A DNA stretch of 64,000 nt from Styela clava (Eukaryota > Chordata > Ascidiacea > Stolidobranchia > Styelidae). Within the stretch, counting starts at the first letter, position 1, and each line of letters starts with the position of its first letter. The position numbers and the translations under genes were made by a program. The stretch lies in contig NC_135259.1 of assembly GCF_964204865.1 (NCBI RefSeq), forward strand, positions 13,030,974 to 13,094,973, read 5' to 3'. A model generated the notes under the pieces. That model had not been told where the DNA came from and searched no databases. It saw nothing but the letters and a program-made list of their open reading frames with translations. Positions 34,145 through 46,885 of the stretch are shown here, piece by piece.

Positions 34145-37100
34145 AAGAAACTTGAAGATTATCTGAGTCAGGTGGGATCGTTTGGACTCTATCACAAACG
34201 TATCTATGCAATAACATTCATTGCTATACCAAACACTTTATTCACTCTTCATTTTCTATTCGCAACATTTCAACCGGATCTTCGTTGTGATGTTTCTGAT
34301 CATTTGAATGGGTTATTTCAAAACGTTAGTAAGTTTTTATTTCAATACTACATTACAAATAAAGAGTCTCTGCTGAGGAAGTCATTCAAATGGGGAGATA
34401 TATCCACCCGTGTTCCTAACAACTCGATAGGCAATGTATTGCAAGAAGTTTTAAATATACTGTACATAGAAAGAAATTTTGAATAATGAAATAATCCGAT
34501 TATTGGAAATCTTTTATAATTTCTACTCTGGTAAATGACATTATCCTCGATAGAATGTACTGAATACTAATCTTATACTGCCATAAAAGTTGCATGTAAT
34601 TTTTCTATCTAGAAAAGGAAGGCGCTTTTCCGTCGTTGATTTCTCTCTCTTTTAGTTTCGTACTTGAGTAAACTAGAAAAAACGACATGCAACAATATTA
34701 TTAAACTTATAGATTAGTAAAAGTACAATTTCTTCTTATTGATATATTTCAATCTAGATTACCAGTGAGCAGAACTTCGCCCCTCACAATACCATAATAA
34801 ACCCGGAACGTAATTTTACTGATGTTGATCGATGCTACATGCCATTACTTGCAACCCTAGAGGGAAACAAAACAAATACTAACACTTCAACAATAAATGT
34901 TGAATGTCAAAATAAATGGATTTTCGATATGAAACCGTATCAAAAAAGTGCAGTAACGGAGGTAAAAAATATATATGAAAATTTAGTTGCATTTTGTTTA
35001 GTATCGAGTGTTTGGGATGCACTAATATTATCATTTTTTATTAAAATGTATGGTCATTTTTGATGTTGCTTTTTTGGTTCCAAATATGTTACCAATGCTA
35101 ATCAGTATTTGTTTAACTAATACTGGATACCCACCGCACCAGATTACACGACCCTGTTTTAAAATGATGAAAACGTCAAATATCCAATAATTGATTTTTC
35201 AACAAATACAATTATTATTAATAAATTTTAAATCACACCTGTTCAGTTCGGACTTGTATGCGATCTGTCGTGGAAGGCGCCTCTAGTGATATCTATATTC
35301 CAAATCGGAAAACTTCTTGGTGGATTCAGCAGCGCCTTTGGGGACAGGTTTTTATAAAAGTTCTGATATTTTGTCTCAGTTATATACTTGTTCTTATGTA
35401 GTTTTTTTCTACATTTTTATTTATTTTTCATATTATGGATATTGTTGTTTGGTATTAGGGATGTAATACATATATAATATGATCCCGTTACTTTAAAAAA
35501 GTAATCACTTATGTGAACTGTAACTAAATTTTATTTACCCGGGCCTGAAAACAATGTATTGAAGCAAAAATATTTGTAAACATATAGAATTGCGTAAAAT
35601 AAAATAGTGATTTAAATCAGATATCGAATGTCTGTGAAATCTCGAGGTAAAATTTGTATCAATCGCCATTCTAGGCCAAAAATAACTTATTTAATGAGCT
35701 ACCCTAATGCGTCTTTCATTAATCTTTTACAGGTTTGGTCGCAAAACCCTTTTCGTCTTTTCATGTGTGTTACAAACACTAGGAACTGCCATTGCAGCGG
35801 TTTCTTGGAACTACGATATTTACATCATTTTTGCGTTCATCGTAGGAATTGCAATGAATATAAATTACTGCATTTGTTTTGTTATAGGTAATAAAATTAA
35901 GGTACTATTATCCCGTAATCATGTAATCGTAATATCAGTAAACAATGTCTTTTCAATCTCCAACTTTTAAAATCTGGAAGATATTTCTGCAGTATTTTTC
36001 CTGATTTTGGAACAGAAATCTCACGTGCCCGGGGTGATAAGAGGAAAATGCAACACGTATTTAAGGTTGACGGAATTTAGCAAAAAATATGAAGCTTAAA
36101 AATACAGGTTGATTTGAGTAGCGTCTACCATAATACAGCTTCATTCTAACTGTTATTATGTTAGTGCCAAATGTCTGTGTAGTTCAAGGTGATGTATTAC
36201 ACTTTCATTCCTTAATGTTCCATTGACAAAATTGGGACTTCCTAATACACTTAGACTACTACACTATTGATGCACATTGGTATACCACAACAAGTGTTGC
36301 AGCTTAATGCAAATCATTTGAAACACACGGAAAATACCTATTTAACAACATGAAAATCTAGATAAAATTGTATTTTCAGCCACTGAAACCATCGGTGTAA
36401 AAAAGCGGAACTTCGTGGCTGTAGGATCGTTTATAGCCTCATCAGTAGCCTACATCGCAGTACCTGGATTAGCATACTTCCTGCAAGACTGGAAAAAATT
36501 TCTTTGGGCAGTAACAGGATTTACTGCGGTGTGTTACGCGCCCTGTTCATGGTAACTTTTTACAACAAGTATCTGATGATTTCAATATTTTTGCTATCTA
36601 GATCCGTGATTATGGATGTAAGTTTCGAATATTTTTTTTTCGAATCGAATTTCGAATCACAATAAATCCGATTTCAATTCTATTTAGTATATCATCATAA
36701 TACCGTTCGATTTCTTCAAATTTGAAAGAAATATAGTATAAATTTTGATAAAATAACAATAATGAGCTTAAACAATTAAGAAAGTTACTAGAAAAGCACA
36801 CTACCAAATATATAAACAACTACCAAATATATTACGGCTGAGATTTATTTTTTGTTACATCAAGGTATACTCAGTTACATATTTACTTACATACAATTAT
36901 GTTTGCAAATAATACCGGGTGTAAAGCGATTGTTTCTTCTAAAATTGATCTTCAAAATTCATTCAAATGGTAAACGCTAGTTAGTATATATACCGTATGC
37001 GCCATGATTTTGAAAGAATCGATGATAACGAGGGAAGCATCGCAGACATGTTTTTAATAAGGTATAAAGCGATGATGTTTTATTATAATAATATTGTCTA

Positions 37101-40100
37101 GATAATTTGAAGAAACGTTCAAAATATTTGTGAAACTTTGTTACATTTTAGGTAGTCGGACAAAATTGAGCAAAACCATTGGTCCCTCGAAAGCTGCCAC
37201 CAATATGAAATATAACGACTCTGGGAGTGTCACGGCTTGGGAAAGCTGTGATCGTGAGGATCATAAACGCTTTTGGTCGCTATAAGGGCAGCGCCGTTGT
37301 GTCGTGCAATTGCCTTGTGTTATCTATTGATTTTTTTTAAATAGAATCAAGCCCCCTTTTCCTAAATTGTTTCGAATCGATTCGAATTGACGTTGATTCG
37401 AATCGCTTCGATTCGAAAACTTACATCCCTATCCGTGATATATTCGGACTCTTGGACACGAAATTAATACCCACTCAGTGTATTTAGCTTTCTCAACAAT
37501 TTTATGTTGCGCTTTGTGAAACTCGATTCTTTACAAATCAACCGAGGTCTTTTTTGTCATCAGGTTGTTTCCCGAGTCGGCTCGATGGTTGCTGAAAAAA
37601 GGTAGAGTGAAAGAAGCAAAAAGAGAACTAGAAACCATAGCAAGACTAAATGGTACAAAAGCAAATTATCAACAAATATTGAAGGCGAGTACTTAAAGCC
37701 ATGGTGTAAATATAGAAAAAATACTTGATTCATCATGCCCATTTTTGTTACGAAAAAACATTCAGAGAAATATCTTGAATGAGCATGAATGTTCTATTTT
37801 GATATTTCAAGGATAACGTTATTGAACTTGATTCTACGATACACCAAATGAAGACCACTGGTTTAATAGAAACTACTCGTATACTTTTACGTTCTCGTAT
37901 CAAATGGAGGATTTTTACCTGTTTTTATGGATGGTAAATATTTATATTTGGGCATGAAATGTACATGTAGATTTTTAGCCTAATTCTAGTTCTTGCCTAG
38001 GTTTATATTACTGCTGATGTAGTTATTGGGATTTTCCTGGCAACCAACAGACCAATTGATTTCAGTTCGGTATTCAGAGTACTCATGGGAGTCGCCGCTA
38101 GAATGCTATTACTTTAACTTTTTTGCAAAGTCCTACGGGGCCCAATATTCCATCAAACAATTTTGCTATTTTACTTTATTTGAAGGAAAGCATTTTCCAT
38201 TAGCCATTTCTTGAACGCATCCGTGTTGCTTGCCCACTAATCTTTTCCGCAAACTCGATGCTTCTGTCTCACCTTACCGGTACCCATGAGTGACCTACAT
38301 GTTCATATGTCTTAGCATTGCTCTCCTGTCATCTCATACCAATATTATTCAACTTGACGAAACGAGAAGTATTAGTGTTCCATATCTTGAAACATTTCAG
38401 GTTTGTTTCCTGCATGGTGTATTATGGCATAATTCTTCATTCGACACGTTTCAACAAGGATCGATTTCTGAATTGCTTCATCGCGGGAATAGCAGAAGTT
38501 CCAGGCTATATTGTGGCATATTTTGCAATTAAATATATAGGAAGACCCCGAACGTTTGCATTGTGCATGTTTTTGTGTGGATTTTCTTGCTCGTTATTAC
38601 CGTTCATGCCAGGTTTGTGTTATAAAATTTTTTGTACGCGAACATAACATGTATATACATAGTATATAGATAGAAGCACAATATGGATCAAAATGTACGA
38701 TGAGTATATAAATAGAAACACAATATATCAAAATATACTATGATGTTGTCTACACAAATTGTATCATATAAAGTCAGTCAATCAAACGCTATAAAAAAAG
38801 TACATTCAATGTTTTTTCACAGGCATGTTTCAATTTTCACAGATTTTCTTGCATAGACTTTTTATGACATTTTGTTTGTTATTGTTTCTAGAAAATTCTA
38901 GTCTCACCACTGCGGTTGCAATGTTAGCAAAGGCGGGAGTAGCAACAGCATTTTTTGCAGTATACACAATCTCTTCTGAAATTTCTCCCACGCTACAGAG
39001 AAGTTCACTGCTTGGCATTGGTTCTGGCCTTGGTCGCATTGGATCATGCTTGGCCCCTTTCCTTATGTTTATGGGTGGATGAAGGCTAATCTATTTTTTT
39101 TACCTTAACCTTTATGCATTAGAGAACCATTGTATTTTATGTACTAAAAATCATGACAACTACAGAAATTCCTGGATTGTTATAAAAACTTACTTTATGA
39201 TATATATAAAGCGGCACAAAACCGTGAACATTCCAGTTAAATTTATAATTACCACGAAATTAACAAAATGATGTTAACTGTTATCATTTGAAACCAAGGT
39301 TCGTATAGAGCAGCGTTTCCCAACCTTTTTTGGTCGCGGACTATTTTATCACAGGCGAAAACCTTTGCGGACTCAAGCTGCGTTTATTGCAACCGTACTC
39401 TCTGTGAAGAAGCAATAAAACCAAACATAACAGAATTTTAACAAATTTCAAAATCGGAAATTCGCCGCAATTTACGCGTTCATTAAAATAGCCGACTTTT
39501 TTAGTGTATATATAATGGCCTTTTCTGTCGCACAATATTCAATCCATGACAACGACGAGCATTTAACAAGTCTCTCTATTTTAATTTAATTGTGTTCTTG
39601 GTAACTCGCGGTTGCGTCGACTTTCGACAAAATGAAAGCATTACTTCTTTAAAATGCCACGGCAATCTGCGAACATAATAATATGAGAATATATTGCCCG
39701 ATTATAATTAGTTTTGATACTTTTTTTTGCGATGTTGCGAATTTGTTATCGCCGTTAGAAAAATCCTACTATCTGCTATAAATGTCCAGAAAGTACAACT
39801 TGATATAGTACTTAAAAATATATTTAAATTATATTAGTAAATCAAAAATACATCTTCATCTCCTTGCTTTATTACTAATTTAATTCTGATAAATTTAATC
39901 TGCGGTTGTGTTGAGGAAATAAAAGAAAAACTTTCAGAAAATACCATGACAATCCGTGGACACAAGAATGCGTAGTAAAGTGCCCGATTATATTTTGTTT
40001 TAATTCGTATTTTTGTGAATTCGACAAATCTGAACACTTACGGCGCTCCAGTACTGTACGTACCGATGCGGAGGCAGTAAAACAAAGAATCATAAGGGAA

Positions 40101-41311
40101 AATGCCCCCCTGGTACGTATACTACGGTAGCCCCCAAAATATTGCGATTTGCAATGTCTAAAAAAGCGTTTTTAGACTATCATAAAACAAAACTTATGGT
40201 GTTATCCGTTATATTTTTAGTTTTTTGTATTGCCGCTTTTCAATTCAGAAAATTAGGGTTGCCACCATTGACACCTACCAGAAAATTTTTTTATTCCTCG
40301 TTGTTCGAACTCGCGAGAAACACCCCTTAGGTATCTATCGAAGCGTGTACAGACTCGTGTTTTCGTCGAAAATCCGCAAGCGAGTTGTGAAATCCAATCG
40401 TTTGATTAAGCGACGCACAAGTGACCTGTCGCGTCACGTGTTACCAAATTTTCGAATAGTGAATTGCTATTCTAATAGTTGAATATATTCCCAGCCCTAT
40501 ACTCAGTAACCAGTAATTACTGACTCGATTAATGTTATGCGAATAAACCTGCTTTTTGTGTGTTATGTAAATTCTAACGTTGATCGAAACTTGGCTGATA
40601 GTTAAGTTTCGCAAAAATGGCCCGCAGTGAATTTCTGACTCGTTGCGGACTCATTCCAACGCTCGGGTTGGGAAACACTCGTATAGAGCCTTCAGTGGGG
40701 TGACGGCATTGGTGCACTTCATAAAAGACAAATTAAAAAATGTTTTTATTCAGAAAAATTCAATCATGCGTTACCAAATATTACAATGGGAGCATTGACC
40801 ATTTTTTGTGGGGTAATTACATTGATATTCATACCTGAGACGAAAGGACAACCCATGCCAGACACAGTGGAAGAAGCATTGGATAATAATCGGTAATTAT
40901 CTACAATCTATTTTAATAGCTTAATACCTGCGATAAACAATTACAGAATTGTTGATAAGACGTTTACGATAAGTTTAAAATATTTAATCAAAGATATATA
41001 CATAATATTTCAATAAGGATTAAAATAATAGATCACCGCATTTAATATTTTTCAGTTTCTTGTAAATTGTGTTCTTACAAATTCAATTTTTTTTTCAACT
41101 TTATTTGAGTGCATTTAGACTAGCCTAGTTGGCTAAGTAAGTTTTGTTGTTGGTCAATGTTCGTGAAAAAAATATGGTAGCTGTAATAAAACACAGATGT
41201 GTTTAATTCACGATCAAATTTAGAATTTACGGTTGGAGAATATGTAGAAGTCTTGCTCCACAAAGTGAAGATGTATCAACAGATGCAAACAAGAAAGTTC
41301 ATAAAATTTGA
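34145..41311 (+). CDS. SLC22-type organic ion transporter, copy B (about 558 aa, 11 exons; no ATG at the ancestral start)
   Basis: Paralogue of the gene at 28,154. Exons 34145-34324 (coding frame), 34758-34961, 35247-35347, 35733-35887, 36380-36551, 37564-37684, 37812-37933, 38401-38612, 38892-39074, 40754-40892 and 41224-41311 have the same lengths and phases as in copy A (exon 1 is one codon shorter), and no exon has a stop or frameshift. It keeps GDRFGRK, PESARWLLKKGR, GRPRTF and PETKGQPMP. The ATG of copy A is AAG here (34,145-34,147). The frame is open back to a TAA at 34,082-34,084 without any ATG, and the first later Met is well beyond membrane segment 1. It may use an upstream spliced start exon or a near-cognate TTG at 34,100, or be a start-loss pseudogene; the clean frame argues for recent or continuing function. 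The GC donor of intron 6 is kept (GAAG/gcgagt). Introns 5 and 9 carry hAT insertions. Confidence 0.82.
36611..37431. mobile_element. hAT-like insertion in SLC22 copy B intron 5 (821 bp)
   Basis: Bounded by exact 8-bp direct repeats TCCGTGAT (36,603-36,610 and 37,432-37,439). Ends TATGGATGTAAGTTTCGAAT and GATTCGAAAACTTACATCCCTA are inverted repeats. Inner subterminal sequence is rich in TTCGAATCGA-type palindromes. Intron 5 of copy A reads through the site (CTAGATCCGTCTCTG) without the element. No transposase frame; non-autonomous. Confidence 0.82.
37950..38335 (+). repeat. GTACCGGTA-family repeat in SLC22 copy B intron 7
   Basis: Fuller counterpart of the remnant at 31,195. It includes GGGCATGAAATGTACATGTAG, CAGACCAATTGATTT, CGCCGCTAGAATGCTATTACTTTAA, CTTACCGGTACCCATGAGTG and the terminal GTTCATATGTCTTAGCATTGCTCTCCTGT. 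Confidence 0.5.
39311..40680. mobile_element. hAT element, non-autonomous, in SLC22 copy B intron 9 (1,370 bp)
   Basis: Exact 8-bp target duplication GTATAGAG (39,303-39,310 and 40,681-40,688); ends CAGCGTTTCCCAACC and GGTTGGGAAACACTC match at 13 of 15 positions as inverted repeats. The matching intron of copy A lacks it (CCGTATAGGCG...TTGAGGGGAGTGACGG). Inside, a block of about 100 bp is repeated in diverged form (CCACGGCAATCTGCG near 39,657 and CCATGACAATCCGTGG near 39,944). Open frames inside do not resemble a transposase. Confidence 0.85.
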
Positions 41312-42861
41312 GTGTTGAGAACTCCACGAAAAAAACATTATTTGTATTTATTAATATTACATTTGATAATAATTGAAAGTGCTTTAAACTTATCTAACAT
41401 TTAACATTTTATGTTAATTAATATTTAAACAAGATGGAAAGACTGGATATCTCATCAAGAAACTGCTTGGAAGCATGAGGAGAAATAAAATTACAAAAAC
41501 GTTTCACCGGTTTGGATTTGCACATCTCGTGTATATGAAAAAGGGTAAAAGACTAAGCAAGCTCTCCAGAAAAATTCGTTTTGATAAGTGTTCAAAACTT
41601 GAAGGAGTACTTGATATCTATAGATGTCAGGCTCGCGAGTAATTGACCACAACCAAGTCCGCAATTACGGCATAGTCGCTTACGCAATGACGCCGTAATC
41701 GCGATTATTTTACTCAAAGTCGGAATCTTAAATTCCTATGCAACGTCTTCCGAAAATTTAACCGTGAGTGATAGGGTTCGACTTCAAAATCCCTCTGGCT
41801 GCGCCACCGGTTTGAAGCCAATCAGCGGCTAAGTAAATTCCGCAAAAATAGAATAGGAGGCAGAGATGGAGCAAAATCAACACAGCATTTGACCGATGCA
41901 GTAAATTACACACTATTGACTGAAGGTGCACGAATTCAATCTAAAGAAAATTATCATTTCTGCGTTTATGTTCATTCCCGAGGTGAAGAGAATAATTTTG
42001 CAGAACGGAACAGGCGGGAGTAAACGTTTGGTCCAAAATTGCGACTCCGGGTAATTCAAAATTTGTCGATGCAACTGAAAATAAATTCTGTACAACCCTA
42101 TTAGATGGCATAATATTTTAAAACACCCTGATTAGTACATAACGAAAGCAACATCTCCGTTAGGAGACTTTGATCTGTGTTGTCAAAAGTGTTATGACAA
42201 AATATTCTAATTGTAGTTTGCTTGTGGGAAGTTATATATTTTGTATGTATTGTGTGAGTTAATGAAGATAGAAAGCTGTATGGAAATGTATTACGACATG
42301 AAGATCAGGACGGGCCACTTTCACTTGGTATATTAGCTTCATTTGTTCATGTATATAACTAATCAAAGTTTGTAGTAGTTGGGATAGATTGACTACGTAA
42401 TTCAGTAATCAAGAACTGAGAAACAGATGAGCTATGCTAAAATATATTGACACGAAAGGTGCACATCGGTACCATCGAGTTTGTTGAAAATATCGGCGGA
42501 CGATAAGTAATACGGATGCGGTCGGAAAAAACGTAATAAAAAGTGTTAGAATAAAGCAGCAAAATTTCTGAAATATCGGTTCTCTGATACATTTAAAAAA
42601 AAGATTACAGGTAATAACAGCTTCTTCCATTTTTGAGTTATGAAAATGTGAAATCGATTGACCCATCACTTACACAAGAAAGCAATTTATTTCAACCAAA
42701 CAGTCACCAAACAACAACAAGAATTTTACAAACGATCAAAATGCATGCTCGATTTCCAGTAAATCATTAGAATGGTAAGCTTTTTCAACTCAAAATACGA
42801 AATTGAATTGATCGATGGAAATCTTAAATATGTTATGAAGTAAAATATGATTGGTTCAAAG
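41312..42861. other. SLC22 copy B 3' flank, then spacer
   Basis: To about 41,760 the sequence is homologous to 32,947-33,420 downstream of copy A. Beyond that no gene is supported; minus-strand frames at 42,409-42,669 and 42,726-42,989 contain hydrophobic stretches but no recognisable domain. Confidence 0.4.
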
Positions 42862-43146
42862 CGGTGGCTCTCAAACTTTTTTACCCTCGCCTCCTTTTTA
42901 GAATTTGTCGAGTTTCGCGCCCCACCCCAAAAATAACTAGCTAACAATAAGCTGCAAATAACAGATAATAAGGCAAAAGTATATTTCATTTACGTTGAAA
43001 ATACGTGAATGAAACGTAAATAATGAAATAAATAAAAAGTTTTGAAATGTAAACATGAAAAATAGGGCGGGCAGGATCAAATCTAACAAGAACTTTTATT
43101 TTTAATTAGCTACAAGCCCCATCAAAAATTGTCTTGAGAATCACTG
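42862..43146. mobile_element. Short hAT-type MITE (285 bp)
   Basis: Left end CGGTGGCTCTCAAACTTTTTTACCC followed by GCGCCCCACCCC; right end TTGTCTTGAGAATCACTG is its imperfect inverted repeat. Flanks GTTCAAAG and ATTTAAAG match at 6 of 8 positions, consistent with an old target duplication. Confidence 0.6.
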
Positions 43147-43804
43147 ATTTAAAGGGTTAGAAAGTGCACATAGAAGTAAACATATATTACTTAAGTTTGA
43201 ACCTCAACGTTGAACTCAACGAATATCTATAAAGTTTATCACAATCGATCTAATGCACCCTTCTCTAAGAAACCCGACAAAGATATCAATTAGAAACCAT
43301 TGTTACGGATTATCTTATATCAAAACTTTCTCAATTGACAACGCCTAGAAATTATTTAGATAATTTTTGCCGTAAGAATTATTTGTTTTGGATTTTTCCA
43401 GAAAAATGTGGCTTTACCTAATCGGCGAAATAAAATATAAAAATGAACTCAAGAGTTACATGAAAGGATTTTAACTAAGATAAGGCCAATTACATATTTT
43501 GATAACCTAATTGTATAGATCAACCCACGCGTGCCCATATACATTGTTACAAATTATATATCATTGTATGGATAAATAAACTTACGGAGAAGCTAAAAAC
43601 TTGGTTTCTATGTTTTGGTATATATCTACATCAAGGGTACAAAGAGCAGATAAATACATCTTGAAACGCTATCTATTAAAGAAGATTTCAAAGATACTAT
43701 AAACCTGTTAGCATCGATATTATAAAAGCTAGGTTTAAGTATTATATTTTGATACGCCACTCTTTCTTAACGCAAACCGTGACTATCACCATATTAGGCA
43801 GAAG

Positions 43805-43888
43805 ATGTCTGGAACAGATAACGCTGTCAGTCAAAATAATTTACGTCTCTGTAAACGGAAATTTCGAGAGATCAAGGGTGTAGCTAAG
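43805..43888 (+). CDS. Possible orphan first exon (28 codons)
   Basis: An ATG at 43,805 opens a basic, Met-Ser-Gly-starting peptide with LRLCKRKFREIKGVAK, ending at a plausible donor (GCTAAG/gttaac). Composition resembles coding sequence, but I found no partner exon within the following 2 kb and recognise no family. Confidence 0.2.
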
Positions 43889-43889
43889 G

Positions 43890-46133
43890 TTAACAAGAAT
43901 TCATCATTTTTTTTTTACTTCAAATTTTCGAAAAGGGAGTTTCTTGTATTTACCAAATATAAGTATTATTTCAATAATTTTCCTCATTAACAAATACATA
44001 AAATTTAGATATAATTCAAAATTATTTGATTTCATACAAGGTTTTCTGAATAAAAGATAGGTACAACTTTTTCTTGATCTAAAATACCAATTTATGTTGA
44101 AAAATGCTGTTTTCAAATATGATTACAGTAAAAAAGAGAAAAATTCTCCAATTAGTCACACATTAAAAATTTCAAGTTATGATCTGGCGACAACATCATA
44201 ATTTATGATTTGCGAGGAGCGACAAAAAGAGAATTTTGGTATTTCTTGACAACTTTAATGCATCGAAATACACTTAAAATATTCAATGAGTCAATATTTA
44301 TCAGACTTTAGGGGACCGAATTAAGGTTTATGAAAAACCGTTGAAATAGACCCCTTTTGATAAATTGTGTTCAATCAAAATATTTAGCTCAAAAAAATTG
44401 ATCGCAAACATAGAAATAACTAGTTTCTTTAAATTCAAGCAATCCAATTAGCTTTGAGAATTTTTTAACGAAATAAATGCTAAAATTGGCAACGCTGTGG
44501 TTTGGTATATATGTATTTGTTTATTGGTACAATGACCATAGTTTTTCGTAAAGAATTTAACTTTTTCAGAAATGTATTTTTCTGCACAATCATGTAAAGT
44601 CGAGTGCCGCCATTTGAAAAAATACAGACCAATGCAATATCCCCTCGATGCGTATTTATTTGAATGAGAATAACTGGAAATAAATGAATATATTTTTGTT
44701 TACTTAATTTATAACGGAAATCTGACGTCAAATACCCCACCCATCCATACATTTCGCTTTTTGTGGTAAACAAAATTGGCGAAAATTGCAACATGATGCA
44801 GTTATATTTTAAGATATAATAGGTTAAAAATATCACAATGGTTTCGGAGAAATTCATTAAACGAATAAACATTTTTTAACTGGCAGATAGATATTTTAAC
44901 AGATTTTTTCTAAAATTGATATTATGAAATAGCAAACTTCAAACTAAGTAACCTATTCATTTTTGAGAATTTTTTGGAGATTGAAAGTGAGGCAAAAAAA
45001 TAGGTTATTAAACCAAAAAAAGTCTACAAATTAAATTTACGTGGTTTGGGAATATCAAAAAAATTACTGATTATCCTGCGTTGCCTTAATCAGTGTTAAC
45101 TAAATACAATTGTAGGACAGATTCCAATATATTTTATTTGCATTTACTCAGAATTATTTATTGGACGTTTACAAGTAACCAAATTATCATATATATGATA
45201 AGAATTTCAGCCCAAACTGTCGGTTCTTGGACGGTTTCGGGAAATTCGATTTTTGCCTATCTACGAAGAGTTTCCATATTTGTATTGTTATTTTTCTGCC
45301 AAAGTGACTATAAGTATATATAAACGGAATGAACGAAATATTGTGATTTCCCATCTTTGTTACGTAATACCGGAACAATATACTAGCGGCAGAGTTATGC
45401 AAAAACTTCTTACGCGATGTGTCTGGAAAATGCGGGACGACGGGTTTGTTATTGGATATAATTATTTTGTCAATCTTTCAACGTATCATCAATAAAAAGG
45501 TTTCGTGAAAAATAATAAAAAAAAATAATGTTTCAATTTCGTGAAAAAATACGGATATCTTTTTGAAAAATAAATTGAAAGCAATGCACGTGAAAAAGTA
45601 TTACGCAACGCCTTTTTTCCGTATTCATGGGTTCGAAAAGCTATAAATAGTCTTGGATAGCGAACGATATCTCATATACGAATTTTGCTGAGTATCACAG
45701 TATGATCTGTGTTGATCTTTTCGTGGTCTTTGCAAAATATTGTCTGGTATGCATTTAACTATGTATATAGCTGTATTCGAAATGTGTGGCTGTCGCCTCA
45801 GCGTATTTGAACGTCCGATGTTACTTCAGATTTTTAGTATCACCATTATAGATACTACCAAACCTTTTTATATAAAATTCATCATCAACAATTAAGAGCC
45901 ACGTTGGCCAAATATCATTTGTTGTTCATAAAACAAATAATTTTGAAATTGTTGAATCGTTTGACCATTCTTATAGAATAATATGAAACGATGTGGTTCG
46001 TTAACACGTATAATACTAAAATAGTTGAACCACAATAAAAAGGAAAAAATATTACAGCATTATTTCTCTAAATCTTTTCATTTTACAGTTTATTTAAAAT
46101 ACCAATTTCTGTGTAACAAAAATTGATCACAAA
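43890..46133. other. Spacer without recognised gene
   Basis: AT-rich. Open frames at 44,480-44,872 (minus) and 45,093-45,495 (plus) have no domain signature or exon structure that I can support. Confidence 0.4.
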
Positions 46134-46885
46134 ATGAATAAGTGCACACAGCTAGCTCTTTTGTTGTTGGTATGCTGCATTCTTACGCTGACAACAACTG
46201 TCGAGTGTGCCCAAACACAGGGCGAAAATTTGGCAAGAAGGTATATAAACAAATAATCTTATTTCTTAATTGAGTGTAATTTTTCGATGAAGTTGATGTT
46301 CAAATCAACAGCATCATTTTACAAAAATGAATTGAATAAAACTTCTTCGGATTCATTTTGTCAATAGAAGCATAGAATAAAATGCTGATTACACAAATTT
46401 TAAATAGTTAATTCATAAAGATTATTTACCTATTTCAATTCGGGTATTTAAGCCACATTTGAAAAATTGAGATGAATTTCTAGTTATGATTATTCATTAT
46501 ATCATTACTGTTTATTGTTTTTATTATTATGCACTCTTTTTTTTAATAAAGACATCGTACTAGTGGCACCTGGAGTGGGCTAGTAAAACGTGATCTCCGA
46601 CGTCAAGAAGAACTGGAAACGCTTGATGGTAAATACTTTAAGATTCCATATATAGTTATATAAGTTTCATTGAACAAAGAAATTGGTTCAGCAGAAATAT
46701 TATATTCAAGATGTGATCGTAAAACCAATTAATACAAGTTTTTGTATTGGTCTGCGCGATCTAAATAAATATTTTGTAACATAACAATACGAGTAGACGA
46801 ATTTACTTTTATCTAATTTTGAAATAATCCCTAAAATTCCACAATGAAACTTTTTGTTTCAGATATCGTCGACTTATTTGAATAG
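46134..46885 (+). CDS. Small secreted peptide precursor, dispersed member (68 aa, 3 exons)
   Basis: Exons 46134-46240, 46552-46628 and 46863-46885 join in phases 2 and 1, the same structure as the array genes 35 kb upstream. Residues 1-25 are a signal peptide (LLLLVCCILTL core, ends VEC). The middle segment is short and basic (AQTQGENLARRHRTSGTW...). Exon 2 again starts R-H and has a Trp shortly before LVKR (46-49), with RR at 53-54. The acidic tail ELETLDDIVDLFE ends in TAG at 46,883-46,885. The last exon encodes only six full codons plus a split one. AATAAA at about 46,963. It is the most divergent member: the region between signal and Trp is about half as long. Confidence 0.68.

Noticed and set aside
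34100-34486. An open frame starting at 34,100 taken as a normal 128-residue ORF with Met
   Set aside because: The codon at 34,100 is TTG, not ATG, and the part after 34,324 runs through a splice donor into intron; it is exon 1 of SLC22 copy B.
40142-40482. Membrane-protein-like ORFs at 40,142-40,482
   Set aside because: They lie wholly inside the hAT element at 39,311-40,680 and overlap in different frames without any family similarity.
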